From the NCBI RefSeq assembly GCF_014205225.1, contig NZ_JACHNB010000001.1, positions 9,591,501 through 9,655,500 on the forward strand: a stretch of 64,000 nucleotides of DNA, written 5' to 3'. This DNA comes from Actinoplanes octamycinicus. GTDB lineage: Bacteria; Actinomycetota; Actinomycetes; Mycobacteriales; Micromonosporaceae. This document shows positions 55,191 to 62,940 of the stretch, piece by piece (the first letter of the stretch is position 1; the number at the start of each line of letters is the position of its first letter). The position numbers and the translations under genes are program-made. The notes under the pieces are model-generated. The model was not told where the DNA came from, did no database searches, and saw only the letters and a list, made by a program, of their open reading frames with translations.

Positions 55191-55382
55191 TACGGCTGGA
55201 GCGCTCGCCCCGCCTTTCGGAGCGGCCGGAGCATCCGCCTACCGCCAACAGCCCCGATCGCGGGCGCGCCGTCACCGTCCCGCCCGCTGGCGTCGGCTGG
55301 GCCCGAGGGGTGTGTGCTGGCCGTGAGAGATCTCTGACGCTGATGGCCAATCAAGCGTGGTCGCCGCCGACGCGGCAGCGCG

Positions 55383-55424
55383 TTCCACACCAGCGGGTTT
55401 ATCCACACCAGCGCGCTATCCACA
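55383..55424. other. cluster of DnaA-box-like sites
   Basis: TTATCCACA (55399-55407) is a perfect DnaA box and CTATCCACA (55416-55424) a near match 17 bases later. A third related TTCCACACC lies at 55383. The segments TCCACACCAGCG recur with a 17-18 base period. The region 54867-55828 has no gene. This is not oriC by gene context (no dnaA/dnaN), but could be a DnaA-titration or regulatory site. Confidence 0.45.
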
Positions 55425-55639
55425 GCCCGCCCCCTTTCGGCGCATTTCCGCGCGACACTGTCTTCGGGGCGGCCCCCTGGGTGGGCGGGGACTGGGAAGT
55501 GGCCGGACAATTCCGTCTCCGCGGCGGACCGTAGGCCGCGGCTGCGACAGTGACCCGCCGGCATCTGGCGCAACCGTGGAATGGGCTGCCCCAGTCGTAC
55601 CGGAAATGGGGTTGATGCGGACCTGGCGTGACCGCGGGC

Positions 55640-55818
55640 CGTGAGCGAGACCCGGGCTGAGACAGACCCGAAGCCGCCGCGAGCAGACAGCGAGACCCGG
55701 GTCGAAACCGACTTGGAGCGGCCACCTACAGCAAGCCAGGGCCCGGCGAGACGGGCCTGGAGCGGCCGCGGACAGCGAGCCAGGGTCCGGGGCGAGACCG
55801 GCCTGGAGCGGCCGTGGA
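55640..55818. repeat. degenerate repeats before the MFS gene's 3' end
   Basis: Imperfect direct repeats of GAGCGAGACCCGGG / GAAACCGACTTGGAGCGGCC / GAGACCGGCCTGGAGCGGCC type recur three or four times with a period near 50 bases, between the DnaA-box segment and the stop codon of the leftward transporter gene. They may be intergenic repeat decay; no coding sense is claimed. Confidence 0.5.
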
Positions 55819-55828
55819 CGGTGAGGGG

Positions 55829-57100
55829 TCAGTGGGTGGGCGCTGGGGTGGTTTCGCGGGTGGTGGAGGCGACCCAGTTCAGGACCGGGCGGACGGTGAG
55901 GGCGCAGGTGGCGAAAAGGGCGGCGATGATCCACCAGCCCCAGCCGCCGGTCTGGATGGCCAGGAAGGTGAGGCCGGCCGGGCCGAGCATGCGGCCCAGG
56001 CCCTGGACGGACTTGTCGAGGCCGATGTAGACGCCACGCTGGGCGGGCGGTGGGATCTCGGTCTGGACGAACCACTGGGCGGCGGAGACCCACAGTTCGG
56101 CGCCGGTGAAGAGGGCGACGATGAGGGTGAGCAGGGCGATGGTGAGCCAGCCGTGGGTGCGGCCGGTGAGGGCGGCGAGTGGGCTGCCGATGGCGGCGGC
56201 CCAGGCGGCCCAGCGGGCCAGGCGGGTGACGCCGGGCAGGGTGTCGGCGCCGCGGGTGGCGCGGACCTGGAGAGTGACGGCCAGGACGGTGTTCAGCGCG
56301 ACCAGGCCGCCGAGGACCGGCTTGGGCACGTCGGTGAAGGTGATCGCCCAGAGCGGCAGGACCTCGGCCCAGACCAGGCTGTGCAGCCAGAGGACGCCGA
56401 AGATCAGCGAGGTGACGGCGTAGGGGCGGTCGCGCAGGACGCGCCACGGGCTCGGACGCTCGGCGCCGGCGGCGGCCGGCTCGGCCGGAGGCGCGGGCGG
56501 CATCCGCAGCACGGCCACGCCGTTGAGGCCGATGCAGGCGGCCGCGGTGTAGACCAGGACGAGCAGGCCGGCGCGGGAGTCGAGGGCGAGGGCGGCGGCG
56601 CCCAGGCCGGCGCCGACGGTCCAGCCGACGTTCAGGTAGGCGCGGCTGAAGGCCATCGCGCGGACCCGGGACTCGGCCGGCAGGGCGGCGGCCATGTAGA
56701 CCACCCGGCCCGCGGTGGCCAGCGTGTCGGCGGTTGTCTGCACCGCGATGACCAGCAGGAACAGCCAGAAGTTGCGGGCCAGCGGGTAGGCCGCGAAGGC
56801 GACCGCCTGGATCAGCGCGCCGGCCGCCCAGGCGCGCTGGCCGCCGATCCGGTCGGCGAGGTGGCCGAACGGCATCGAGCCGAGCACCGCGAGCAGGCCC
56901 CCGATGGACAGGCCGACGCCGATCTGCACCGGCGTCAGGCCGACGTAGAGGGTGAAGAAGACGACGCTGCCGGTCAGGAAGGTGCCGATGCCGAGGCCCC
57001 ACAGGGCGTTCTGCAGGGACATCTTCCGGGGCAGGCCGGGCGGCGGGAGGATCTTCTGCAGCGGAGCCGGTAAATCGATCATCGGAGGACACCCGATCAT
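55829..57100 (-). CDS. MFS transporter
   Basis: 423 aa (417 if ATG 57082 is used) with about twelve membrane segments. The loop 2-3 signature is GHLADRIGGQRAWAAGALIQ. The conserved pattern LYVGLTPVQIGVGLSIGGLL fits drug/metabolite-efflux members. It follows the ArsR-type regulator gene on the same strand by 22-40 bases, so both are likely in one operon; the inverted repeat at 57069-57105 overlaps the start codons. No ribosome-binding site of normal strength is seen. Confidence 0.88.
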   Translation of the reverse strand: MIGCPPMIDLPAPLQKILPPPGLPRKMSLQNALWGLGIGTFLTGSVVFFTLYVGLTPVQIGVGLSIGGLLAVLGSMPFGHLADRIGGQRAWAAGALIQAVAFAAYPLARNFWLFLLVIAVQTTADTLATAGRVVYMAAALPAESRVRAMAFSRAYLNVGWTVGAGLGAAALALDSRAGLLVLVYTAAACIGLNGVAVLRMPPAPPAEPAAAGAERPSPWRVLRDRPYAVTSLIFGVLWLHSLVWAEVLPLWAITFTDVPKPVLGGLVALNTVLAVTLQVRATRGADTLPGVTRLARWAAWAAAIGSPLAALTGRTHGWLTIALLTLIVALFTGAELWVSAAQWFVQTEIPPPAQRGVYIGLDKSVQGLGRMLGPAGLTFLAIQTGGWGWWIIAALFATCALTVRPVLNWVASTTRETTPAPTH

Positions 57101-57105
57101 TTACC
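57069..57105. promoter_or_regulatory. inverted repeat spanning the MFS transporter start codons
   Basis: GGTAAATCGATC (57069-57080) and GATCATTTACC (57095-57105) are near-complementary arms around a 14-base centre. Both candidate start codons (57098-57100 and 57080-57082) fall inside it. It may be an internal operator or an mRNA structure limiting transporter translation. Confidence 0.45.
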
Positions 57106-57122
57106 GGTCGGAAACCACAAGG

Positions 57123-57620
57123 TCATATCGTCGCGGTGATGATCACCAGCAGCGGGACGACGCGGTCACCCGGGACGGTGTATTGGCCCCGGCCCAGCGA
57201 GCGCAGCCAACCGGCCGCGACCAGCTGGCGCAGGTGGTGGTAGAGCTGGCCGGTGGTGCCCAGCTCGGGGTCCTCGCCCAGCTCGGCGGCCCCGCGGGTG
57301 CCGCCGAGGATCTTGCGGAGCAGGCGCAGCCGGACCGGGTGGCCGAGGGCGGCCAGGGCCGGGGCGTGCTCCGGCCAGTCGGCGTCGAGCAGGTCGTCCA
57401 GGAGCCGGGCGTACTGCCAGTCGTAGTGCTCGCCGGTGGGCAGGTCGACCGCGCCGGTGTAGAGCACCGCGCCGGTGGTTTCGGCGACCCGGTCGCGCAG
57501 GCCGTGCAGCGCCCAGAAGGTCTCGGCGGACGGCTCCGTGTCAGCTCTTTCGGTCCGGCCCACCAGGTCGGCGACCACGCGCTCCAGGGCGGACAAGCGT
57601 TCGTGCAGGTCATCAGCCAT
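57123..57620 (-). CDS. ArsR-type winged-helix transcriptional regulator
   Basis: 165 aa. A helical head (LHERLSALERVVADLVGRTE) precedes a winged helix: PALAALGHPVRLRLLRKILG, TTGQLYHHLRQLVAAGWLRS, GQYTVPGDRVVPLLV. The LGHPVRLRLL and LYHHLRxLxxAG motifs are typical of ArsR-like regulators. The perfect palindrome at 57630-57647, ten bases upstream of the ATG, is a probable autorepression site. Co-directional with the MFS transporter it likely controls. Confidence 0.88.
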   Translation of the reverse strand: MADDLHERLSALERVVADLVGRTERADTEPSAETFWALHGLRDRVAETTGAVLYTGAVDLPTGEHYDWQYARLLDDLLDADWPEHAPALAALGHPVRLRLLRKILGGTRGAAELGEDPELGTTGQLYHHLRQLVAAGWLRSLGRGQYTVPGDRVVPLLVIITATI

Positions 57621-57629
57621 GTGTCAACT

Positions 57630-57647
57630 ATTACGTAACTACGTAAT
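57630..57647. promoter_or_regulatory. perfect palindromic operator before the ArsR-type gene
   Basis: ATTACGT-AACT-ACGTAAT: two 7-bp arms, 4-bp centre, AT-rich against the surrounding GC-rich DNA. It sits between the regulator ATG (57620) and the divergent HEAT-repeat gene (57694), so it may control both. Confidence 0.7.
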
Positions 57648-57693
57648 CGCGTTCAACGTCGTTTCGTCATATGCGCCTTGTAGCTTCTTTCCT

Positions 57694-58656
57694 GTGTTGG
57701 ACGATCTTGCAACGGTGGACTGGGCGGCGCTGACCCATCGGCACGGCCCGGCCGCGGACGTGCCCGAGCTGCTGCGGTCGGTCGCCGAGGGTGACTCCGA
57801 CGCGCTCGACACCCTGGAGGAGCGGCTGGTCCGCGTCGCCGGCGGCGTCTATCCAGCGACCAGCCCGGCGGTGCCGTTCCTGGTCCGGATCCTGGACATG
57901 CCGGCCGCCCGGACCGAGGCGGTGCTCGGGTCGCTGGCCCGGCTGCTGGACGGCGACGAGCACGACCACCCGCACGATCCGGGCGCCGCCGAGGCGACCC
58001 GGGCCGCGGTCGTCGCCGGCCTGCCCAGCTACCTGCGGCTGCTCGCGGCGCACCCGGACGAGGGCGTGCGCAGCGCCGCTGCGCACCTGATCGGCGTCCT
58101 CGGACCGGAGGTGGCCGGTGGCGCGTCGGCGGCGCTGCGCCAGGCCTCCGTGGTGGACCGCTCCGAGCTGGTCCGGACCGCGGCCGTGCGGGCGCTCGGC
58201 AGCCGCGGTGACACCGCCGACGACCGGCTCGCCGACCCGTCCCCGATGGTTCGGCTGGTCGCCGCGATCGCGCTGTCCGACGCCGACCCGGCCGCGCCGC
58301 TGCCCGGCCCGGTGGTGCAGATCCTGGAGCGGGACGCGGTCGCCGCGCTCGACGTGATCGAGCGCACGCAGTACGCCGACCGGCCGCTCACCTGGGTGCT
58401 GGAGGAGCTGGCGCCCCGCTACGAGCTGCAGGTCCGGCTGGTCACCGGCTGGCTGCGGCACCCGTCGGCGGCGATCCGCAGGGCGGCCGCGCAGGCGGTG
58501 TCCACGCCGCTGCGGACCTGGCCACCGGCCGCGGCGATGCTGGTCGGACCGCTCGCCGAGGCGGTCGACGACCCGGACGAGCGGGTCCGCGGGGAGGTCG
58601 CGGAGCGGCTGGCGTCGGCCGGCTCGGCGGCCGCGGCGGTCGTCCGGCCGAGCTGA
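57694..58656 (+). CDS. HEAT-repeat-like protein, probably leaderless
   Basis: 320 aa, all-helical. It starts LDDLATVDWAALTHRHGPAA and contains paired-helix repeats such as GVRSAAAHLIGVLGPEVAGG, SELVRTAAVRALGSRG and SPMVRLVAAIAL. HEAT-like proteins bind other proteins; no enzyme motif is seen. GTG 57694 has no ribosome-binding site, but TAGCTT ends eight bases upstream, as in leaderless mRNAs. The next gene is a longer paralogue. Alternative upstream starts are not conserved. Confidence 0.82.
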   Translation: MLDDLATVDWAALTHRHGPAADVPELLRSVAEGDSDALDTLEERLVRVAGGVYPATSPAVPFLVRILDMPAARTEAVLGSLARLLDGDEHDHPHDPGAAEATRAAVVAGLPSYLRLLAAHPDEGVRSAAAHLIGVLGPEVAGGASAALRQASVVDRSELVRTAAVRALGSRGDTADDRLADPSPMVRLVAAIALSDADPAAPLPGPVVQILERDAVAALDVIERTQYADRPLTWVLEELAPRYELQVRLVTGWLRHPSAAIRRAAAQAVSTPLRTWPPAAAMLVGPLAEAVDDPDERVRGEVAERLASAGSAAAAVVRPS

Positions 58657-58733
58657 CCCGACTCGCGGCCGAGCGGGGCGGGCCGCCTGCGCCGCCGCGC
58701 TGGAGCGGAATCGCCACGCTGTAGGTTGCCTCC

Positions 58734-60551
58734 ATGCTCGATGATCTTGCGGCGGTGGACTGGGCCGGGCTGGACCACGCGCGCGGGTCGGCGGAGGACG
58801 TGCCGGCTCTGCTCCGTGCCCTCGCCGCCGGTGACGCCGAGGCCCTCACCGAGCTCTACGACACCATCTGGCACGAGGACCGGCTGTTCCCGGCGACGGT
58901 GGCCGCCGTGCCGTTCCTGATCCGGATCCTCGACGCGCCCGCCGCGGACACCGCCGGCGTGCTGGAGTTGCTGGCCGACCTCGCCGAGCACCGGCCGGCC
59001 GGTCCGAGCCGCGCCGAACAGGTCGCCGCCCTGGTGGGTGGCGTGGCCGTGACGGGGACGACAGCGAGCGGCGAGGTGGCCGACATCGCCGCCGGCCTGC
59101 CCACCTACCGGCGGCTTCTCACCGACCATCCGGAAGCCGGGGTGCGGGCGGCTGCCGCCCACCTGATCGGCGCGCTCGGCGACCTCGCCGCGCTCCGGCG
59201 GGCCGCTGCCGGGGACGACGCCGAGTCGGTCCGGGCTGCCGCCGTGCTCGCCCTCGCGGCCCAGGGTGCGGACACCCGCGACCGGCTCGCCGATCCGGCG
59301 CCACTGGTCCGCCTGGTCGCCGCGATGAGCACCGGCGAGGCGGACCCGGCGGTCGTCCGGATCCTGGAGCGGGACGCGCCGGACGCGCTGCCGCTGATCG
59401 AGCAGCTGCCCGGGCACGTCGGCGATCCGCTGTCCTGGGTGCTGGACCGGCTTCGGCAGCGCGGGGATCTTCAGGTCCGGCTGGTCACCGGCTGGCTGCG
59501 GCATCCGGTCGCCGCGGTCCGCGAGGGTGCCGCGGGCGCCGCCCGGAAGCCGCTGACCTCCTGGCCGCCGGCCGCCGCCCTGCTGGCCGGCCCGCTCGCC
59601 GAAGCCGTCGCGGATCCGGTCGACCGGGTCCGGCACGCGGCCGGCGAACGGCTGGCCACCACCGGATCGGTGGTCGCCGGATTCGCCGACCGGTTGTGGG
59701 AGGTGGTGCGGCACAGCGGCGACTCCTGGGCCCTGCTCGCCCTCGGCCGGCTGCGGGACCGGCGCGTGGACACGTACCTGGCGGAACGCTTCGCGACCGG
59801 GCAGTTGGGCGAGGCCCGGAGGGTCTTGAAGGAGCTCGGACCCTGGGCCACAGCCTGCCGCGACCTGCTCGCCGGGCTGATCGAGACCGCGCCGGAGTAC
59901 CACGAGCGGATCAGCCTGATCGAGGCGGCCGTCCGGGCCGGGACCTCACCCGCGCTGCTGGTCCCGGTGCTGCGACGCCAGCTCCCGGGTCAGCCGGTTC
60001 TGGTCATCCGGTCCCTCGGCGAGCTGGGTCCGGCCGCCGCGGACGCGGTGCCCGAGTTGACCGCGCTGGACCCCGGAGCGAACTTCTGGGTACGGGTCAG
60101 CACCGCGCGGGCGCTCTGGCGGATCACCGGCGACCCGGCCCGGGCGTTGGAGCTGCTGCGGGCCGGCGGACGGGCATGGCAGGAGGTGGAGCTGATGGGC
60201 GAGCTGGGGCCGGTCGCCGCCGAGTTCACCGCCGAGTTGCCGCCGCTGTTCGGCTCGGACGACCGGTGGCAGGCCCTGCAGGCGGCTGTCGCGTACTGGC
60301 GGATCACCGGCGACGCCGCTCCGGTCGTACCGGTCCTGGTCGCCGATCTGAGTTGTTCCCCGCGCGGCCTGGTCGCGCTCGCCTGCCTGACCGAGATCGG
60401 TCCGGCGGCCGCGGCGGCCGGGCCACGGCTGCGTGCCGCGGTCGACGCGCCGCGGCGCCAGTGGACCTTCGGGGTCGACGGCGACGAGGTGTGGCAGGAC
60501 GAGGAGTGGCGGGCCGCCTGCGCCGCCGCTGTGCAGCGGATCGCCGGTTAG
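58734..60551 (+). CDS. HEAT-repeat-like protein, longer paralogue, probably leaderless
   Basis: 605 aa. The first 300 residues align with the gene at 57694 (LDDLAAVDWAGLDHARGSAE, VPFLIRILDAPAAD, AAAHLIGALGDLAAL, QVRLVTGWLRHP). The second half adds more helical pairs (PVLVIRSLGELGPAAADAVP, ARALWRITGDPARALELLRA). TAGGTT lies six bases before the ATG and no ribosome-binding site is seen. Tandem duplication with extension is likely. The stop overlaps the convergent membrane-protein relic by four bases. Confidence 0.85.
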   Translation: MLDDLAAVDWAGLDHARGSAEDVPALLRALAAGDAEALTELYDTIWHEDRLFPATVAAVPFLIRILDAPAADTAGVLELLADLAEHRPAGPSRAEQVAALVGGVAVTGTTASGEVADIAAGLPTYRRLLTDHPEAGVRAAAAHLIGALGDLAALRRAAAGDDAESVRAAAVLALAAQGADTRDRLADPAPLVRLVAAMSTGEADPAVVRILERDAPDALPLIEQLPGHVGDPLSWVLDRLRQRGDLQVRLVTGWLRHPVAAVREGAAGAARKPLTSWPPAAALLAGPLAEAVADPVDRVRHAAGERLATTGSVVAGFADRLWEVVRHSGDSWALLALGRLRDRRVDTYLAERFATGQLGEARRVLKELGPWATACRDLLAGLIETAPEYHERISLIEAAVRAGTSPALLVPVLRRQLPGQPVLVIRSLGELGPAAADAVPELTALDPGANFWVRVSTARALWRITGDPARALELLRAGGRAWQEVELMGELGPVAAEFTAELPPLFGSDDRWQALQAAVAYWRITGDAAPVVPVLVADLSCSPRGLVALACLTEIGPAAAAAGPRLRAAVDAPRRQWTFGVDGDEVWQDEEWRAACAAAVQRIAG

Positions 60552-60907
60552 CGGAGCAGGGGTACGACCGGGAGCGCGGTGACGATGCCGTGCAAGACCT
60601 CCTCGAGCACGCCGGCGGTGAGGAAGGTCAGCACCATGCTGACCGCGATCGCGGCCGGGTCCAGACCGGCATATCCAGAGATGTCCCGGATGTCGTCGCC
60701 CCACGGTCCGTAGTAGAGGATCCACGTCCAGACGGCGATCGCCGGGACTGGGCCGAGCCAGTACCAGAGGGGCGGGATCCGTTCGCGGTGCGCCCGTGCC
60801 GGGTCCGGGCCGGAAAGCCGCGCAGCACCAGCCAGCCGCCGAGCAGCAGAATCAGCAGCTTGCCGGCCGTCCGGCGATGGTCCGCACCCTGGTCCGCATC
60901 GCTCCAT
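60548..60907 (-). pseudogene. frameshifted small membrane protein
   Basis: The 3' part reads a plausible membrane protein: IPPLWYWLGPVPAIAVWTWI, DDIRDISGYAGLDPAAIAV and FLTAGVLEEVLHGIVTALP. Upstream, in another frame, is a membrane helix with KLLILLLGGWLVLRGFPARTR, which would fit as the first helix but has no start codon of its own. Within its current frame the first 45 residues (from ATG 60907) are Arg/Gly-rich and not membrane-like. A single frameshift near 60790 would explain both. The active protein would be about 110 aa. Family unknown. Confidence 0.45.
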
Positions 60908-61017
60908 GGTGGTCAGCGCCGCCCCTAGGGGATCGAATGGGTCCGATTCCCGATATGGCGGTGGACCGACCGGCGAAACGATGGATCGGTTCCGGTCACT
61001 CGAGTCAAGGAGTCGCC

Positions 61018-62388
61018 ATGCGCCTGGTCGCGCTGGTCACCGCCGTCCTGGTCGCCGTGACGCCGGCGGTCGCGTACGCCGCGCCCGCCCGTCCGGCCCT
61101 GGACTGGGGCGAGTGCACCGAGGTGATCCCGGAGGTCACCCCGGACCCGCAGGTGACCTGCGGCTGGCTGACCCTGCCGGTGGATTGGGCCGATCCGGGC
61201 GGCGAGACGTTCCGGATGGCGCTGGCGAAGCGGGCCGCACCGCACCCGGAGCGCCGGGTCGGGACGCTGGTCTTCGGGCCGGGCGGGCCGGGTGACTCGG
61301 GCGTCTACCGGGTCCGGAAGGGCACCCGGTTCAGCGCGGAGCTGCGGGACCGGTTCGACATCGTGAGCTTCGACCCGCGTACCGTCGCTCGCTCGGCCGC
61401 GCCCCTGTGCGCGCCGGAAGCGAACCGCCCACCGGTGATCCTCGGCAGTCAGGCCGAGTTCGACCGGGCGATCGTGACCAACCGCGCCTACTGGGCGCGG
61501 TGCCGGGAGAGCAGCCCGGCCTTCGGCAACGCGGACTCGACCACGATCGCGCGGGATCTGGACGCACTGCGCCGGGCCCTGGGCGAGCCGCGGCTGACCT
61601 TCCACGGCAGCTCCTACGGCACGCTGCTCGGCCAGATGTACGCCGAGCGGTACCCGGCCCGGGTGCGCGCCATGGTGCTGGAGAGCGCCTTCGACCACCA
61701 TCTGTCGCTGAACGAGTTCGTCCGGTCCGAGGCGGCCGCCTCGCAGGACGTCTTCGACGAGTTCGTGGCCTGGTGCGACCGGGTCAGCGTGGCCGAGTGC
61801 GTGCTGCACGGCACCGACGTGCGGGCCACCTGGCGATCGGTCCTGGATCAAGCCGAGGACGTCTTCCAGGTCGCCGCGCTGCCGATGGTGCTCACCCCGC
61901 AGTGGCCCGTGCTGGCCACGAAGATCAAGGAGATCAGCGAGGGAGCGCCGCCGCCGGAGGCGAAGCTGGACGCGGCGTCCGGGGTGTTCTGCGCGGACTT
62001 CCCGGCGGACGTGCGGGACTTCCGGGCGTACCGGAAACTGATCGAGATCGCGGCGAAGGCCGCGCCGGACGTGCCCTACGGCGCCGGGATGGCCGCGGTC
62101 CGGACCTGTCTGGGCTGGCCGCAGCCGGTCGCGAACCCGCCGCACCGGCTGCGGGTGCACACCCGGACGCCGCTGCTGGTGTTCAACGCCGTGCACGACC
62201 CGCGAACGCCCTACGACTGGGCCCGGCACGTGACCGCCGAGCTGGGCGGCAGCGGGCGGCTGGTGACCTATCTGGGCGCCGGGCACGGCCAGTACCAGGC
62301 GACCGACTGCACGACCGCGGTCATCGACCGCTACCTGATCGATCTGACGGTGCCGCCGCCGGGCACCACGTGCCCGGCGGCGGCATAG
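61018..62388 (+). CDS. exported alpha/beta hydrolase, tripeptidyl-aminopeptidase-like
   Basis: 456 aa. A signal peptide (RLVALVTAVLVAVTPAVAYA) ends near residue 22. The peptidase S33-type fold has LVFGPGGPGDSG (oxyanion), FHGSSYGTLLGQMYAERYPA (nucleophile Ser), FNAVHDPRTPYDWARHV (acid Asp) and GAGHGQYQATDC (catalytic His). Related streptomycete enzymes cleave N-terminal tripeptides outside the cell. AAGGAG precedes the ATG. It ends three bases before the convergent NUDIX gene. Confidence 0.9.
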   Translation: MRLVALVTAVLVAVTPAVAYAAPARPALDWGECTEVIPEVTPDPQVTCGWLTLPVDWADPGGETFRMALAKRAAPHPERRVGTLVFGPGGPGDSGVYRVRKGTRFSAELRDRFDIVSFDPRTVARSAAPLCAPEANRPPVILGSQAEFDRAIVTNRAYWARCRESSPAFGNADSTTIARDLDALRRALGEPRLTFHGSSYGTLLGQMYAERYPARVRAMVLESAFDHHLSLNEFVRSEAAASQDVFDEFVAWCDRVSVAECVLHGTDVRATWRSVLDQAEDVFQVAALPMVLTPQWPVLATKIKEISEGAPPPEAKLDAASGVFCADFPADVRDFRAYRKLIEIAAKAAPDVPYGAGMAAVRTCLGWPQPVANPPHRLRVHTRTPLLVFNAVHDPRTPYDWARHVTAELGGSGRLVTYLGAGHGQYQATDCTTAVIDRYLIDLTVPPPGTTCPAAA

Positions 62389-62391
62389 CGA

Positions 62392-62940
62392 TCAGCGCGA
62401 CTGAGCGGCAGCGAGCAGCCCGGCCACCGCGGCCGCGTTGGTGATCTCGCCGCGGAACACCATGGCGACCGCCTCGTCGAGGCCGACCCGGACGACCTCC
62501 AGGTCGGCCTCCTCGGCGGTGCGCTCGTGCCGCTCCGCGTCGGGCACCGGGGCAAGCTCCCGGGCCAGGTAGATCAGCACGTGCTCGGTGCTGAACCCGG
62601 GCGACGTGTGCAGCTCGATCAGCCGGTCCATCCGGCCGGCCGTCAGGTCGACCTCCTCGGCCAGCTCGCGGGCCGCGGTCAGCGCCGGGTCCTCGCCGTC
62701 GACGTCGCGCAGCCCGGCCGGCAACTCCCAGATGCGGGCGCCGAGCGCGTGCCGGTACTGCTTGATCAGCACCACCCGGTCCTGCTCGTCGAGCGCGACC
62801 ACGACGACCGCGCCCTTGTTGCGCACCACGTCACGCTCGGCGGTGCCGCCGTCGGACATGGTCACCTCGTCGGTGACCACGTCGAAGATCGCTCCGCGGT
62901 AGCGCTCGGTGCTCTTCACGACTTCGTGCTCGAAGCCCAT
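62392..62940 (-). CDS. NUDIX hydrolase (ADP-ribose pyrophosphatase-like)
   Basis: 182 aa. The Nudix box is carried by LPAGLRDVDGEDPALTAARE and LAEEVDLTAG, preceded by VVVALDEQDRVVLIKQYRHA. The HTSPGFSTE motif after the box is typical of ADP-ribose pyrophosphatases. It follows pyrG with a one-base overlap (TGATG), the conserved actinobacterial order pyrG-NUDIX-xerD; here xerD lies 13 kb further on. Confidence 0.93.
   Translation of the reverse strand: MGFEHEVVKSTERYRGAIFDVVTDEVTMSDGGTAERDVVRNKGAVVVVALDEQDRVVLIKQYRHALGARIWELPAGLRDVDGEDPALTAARELAEEVDLTAGRMDRLIELHTSPGFSTEHVLIYLARELAPVPDAERHERTAEEADLEVVRVGLDEAVAMVFRGEITNAAAVAGLLAAAQSR

Noticed and set aside
55383..55424. Chromosome replication origin.
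   Set aside because: Only two or three DnaA boxes, and none of dnaA, dnaN, rpmH, gyrB or the oriC-linked parAB is nearby. The ParA at 47118 is the scpAB-linked type.
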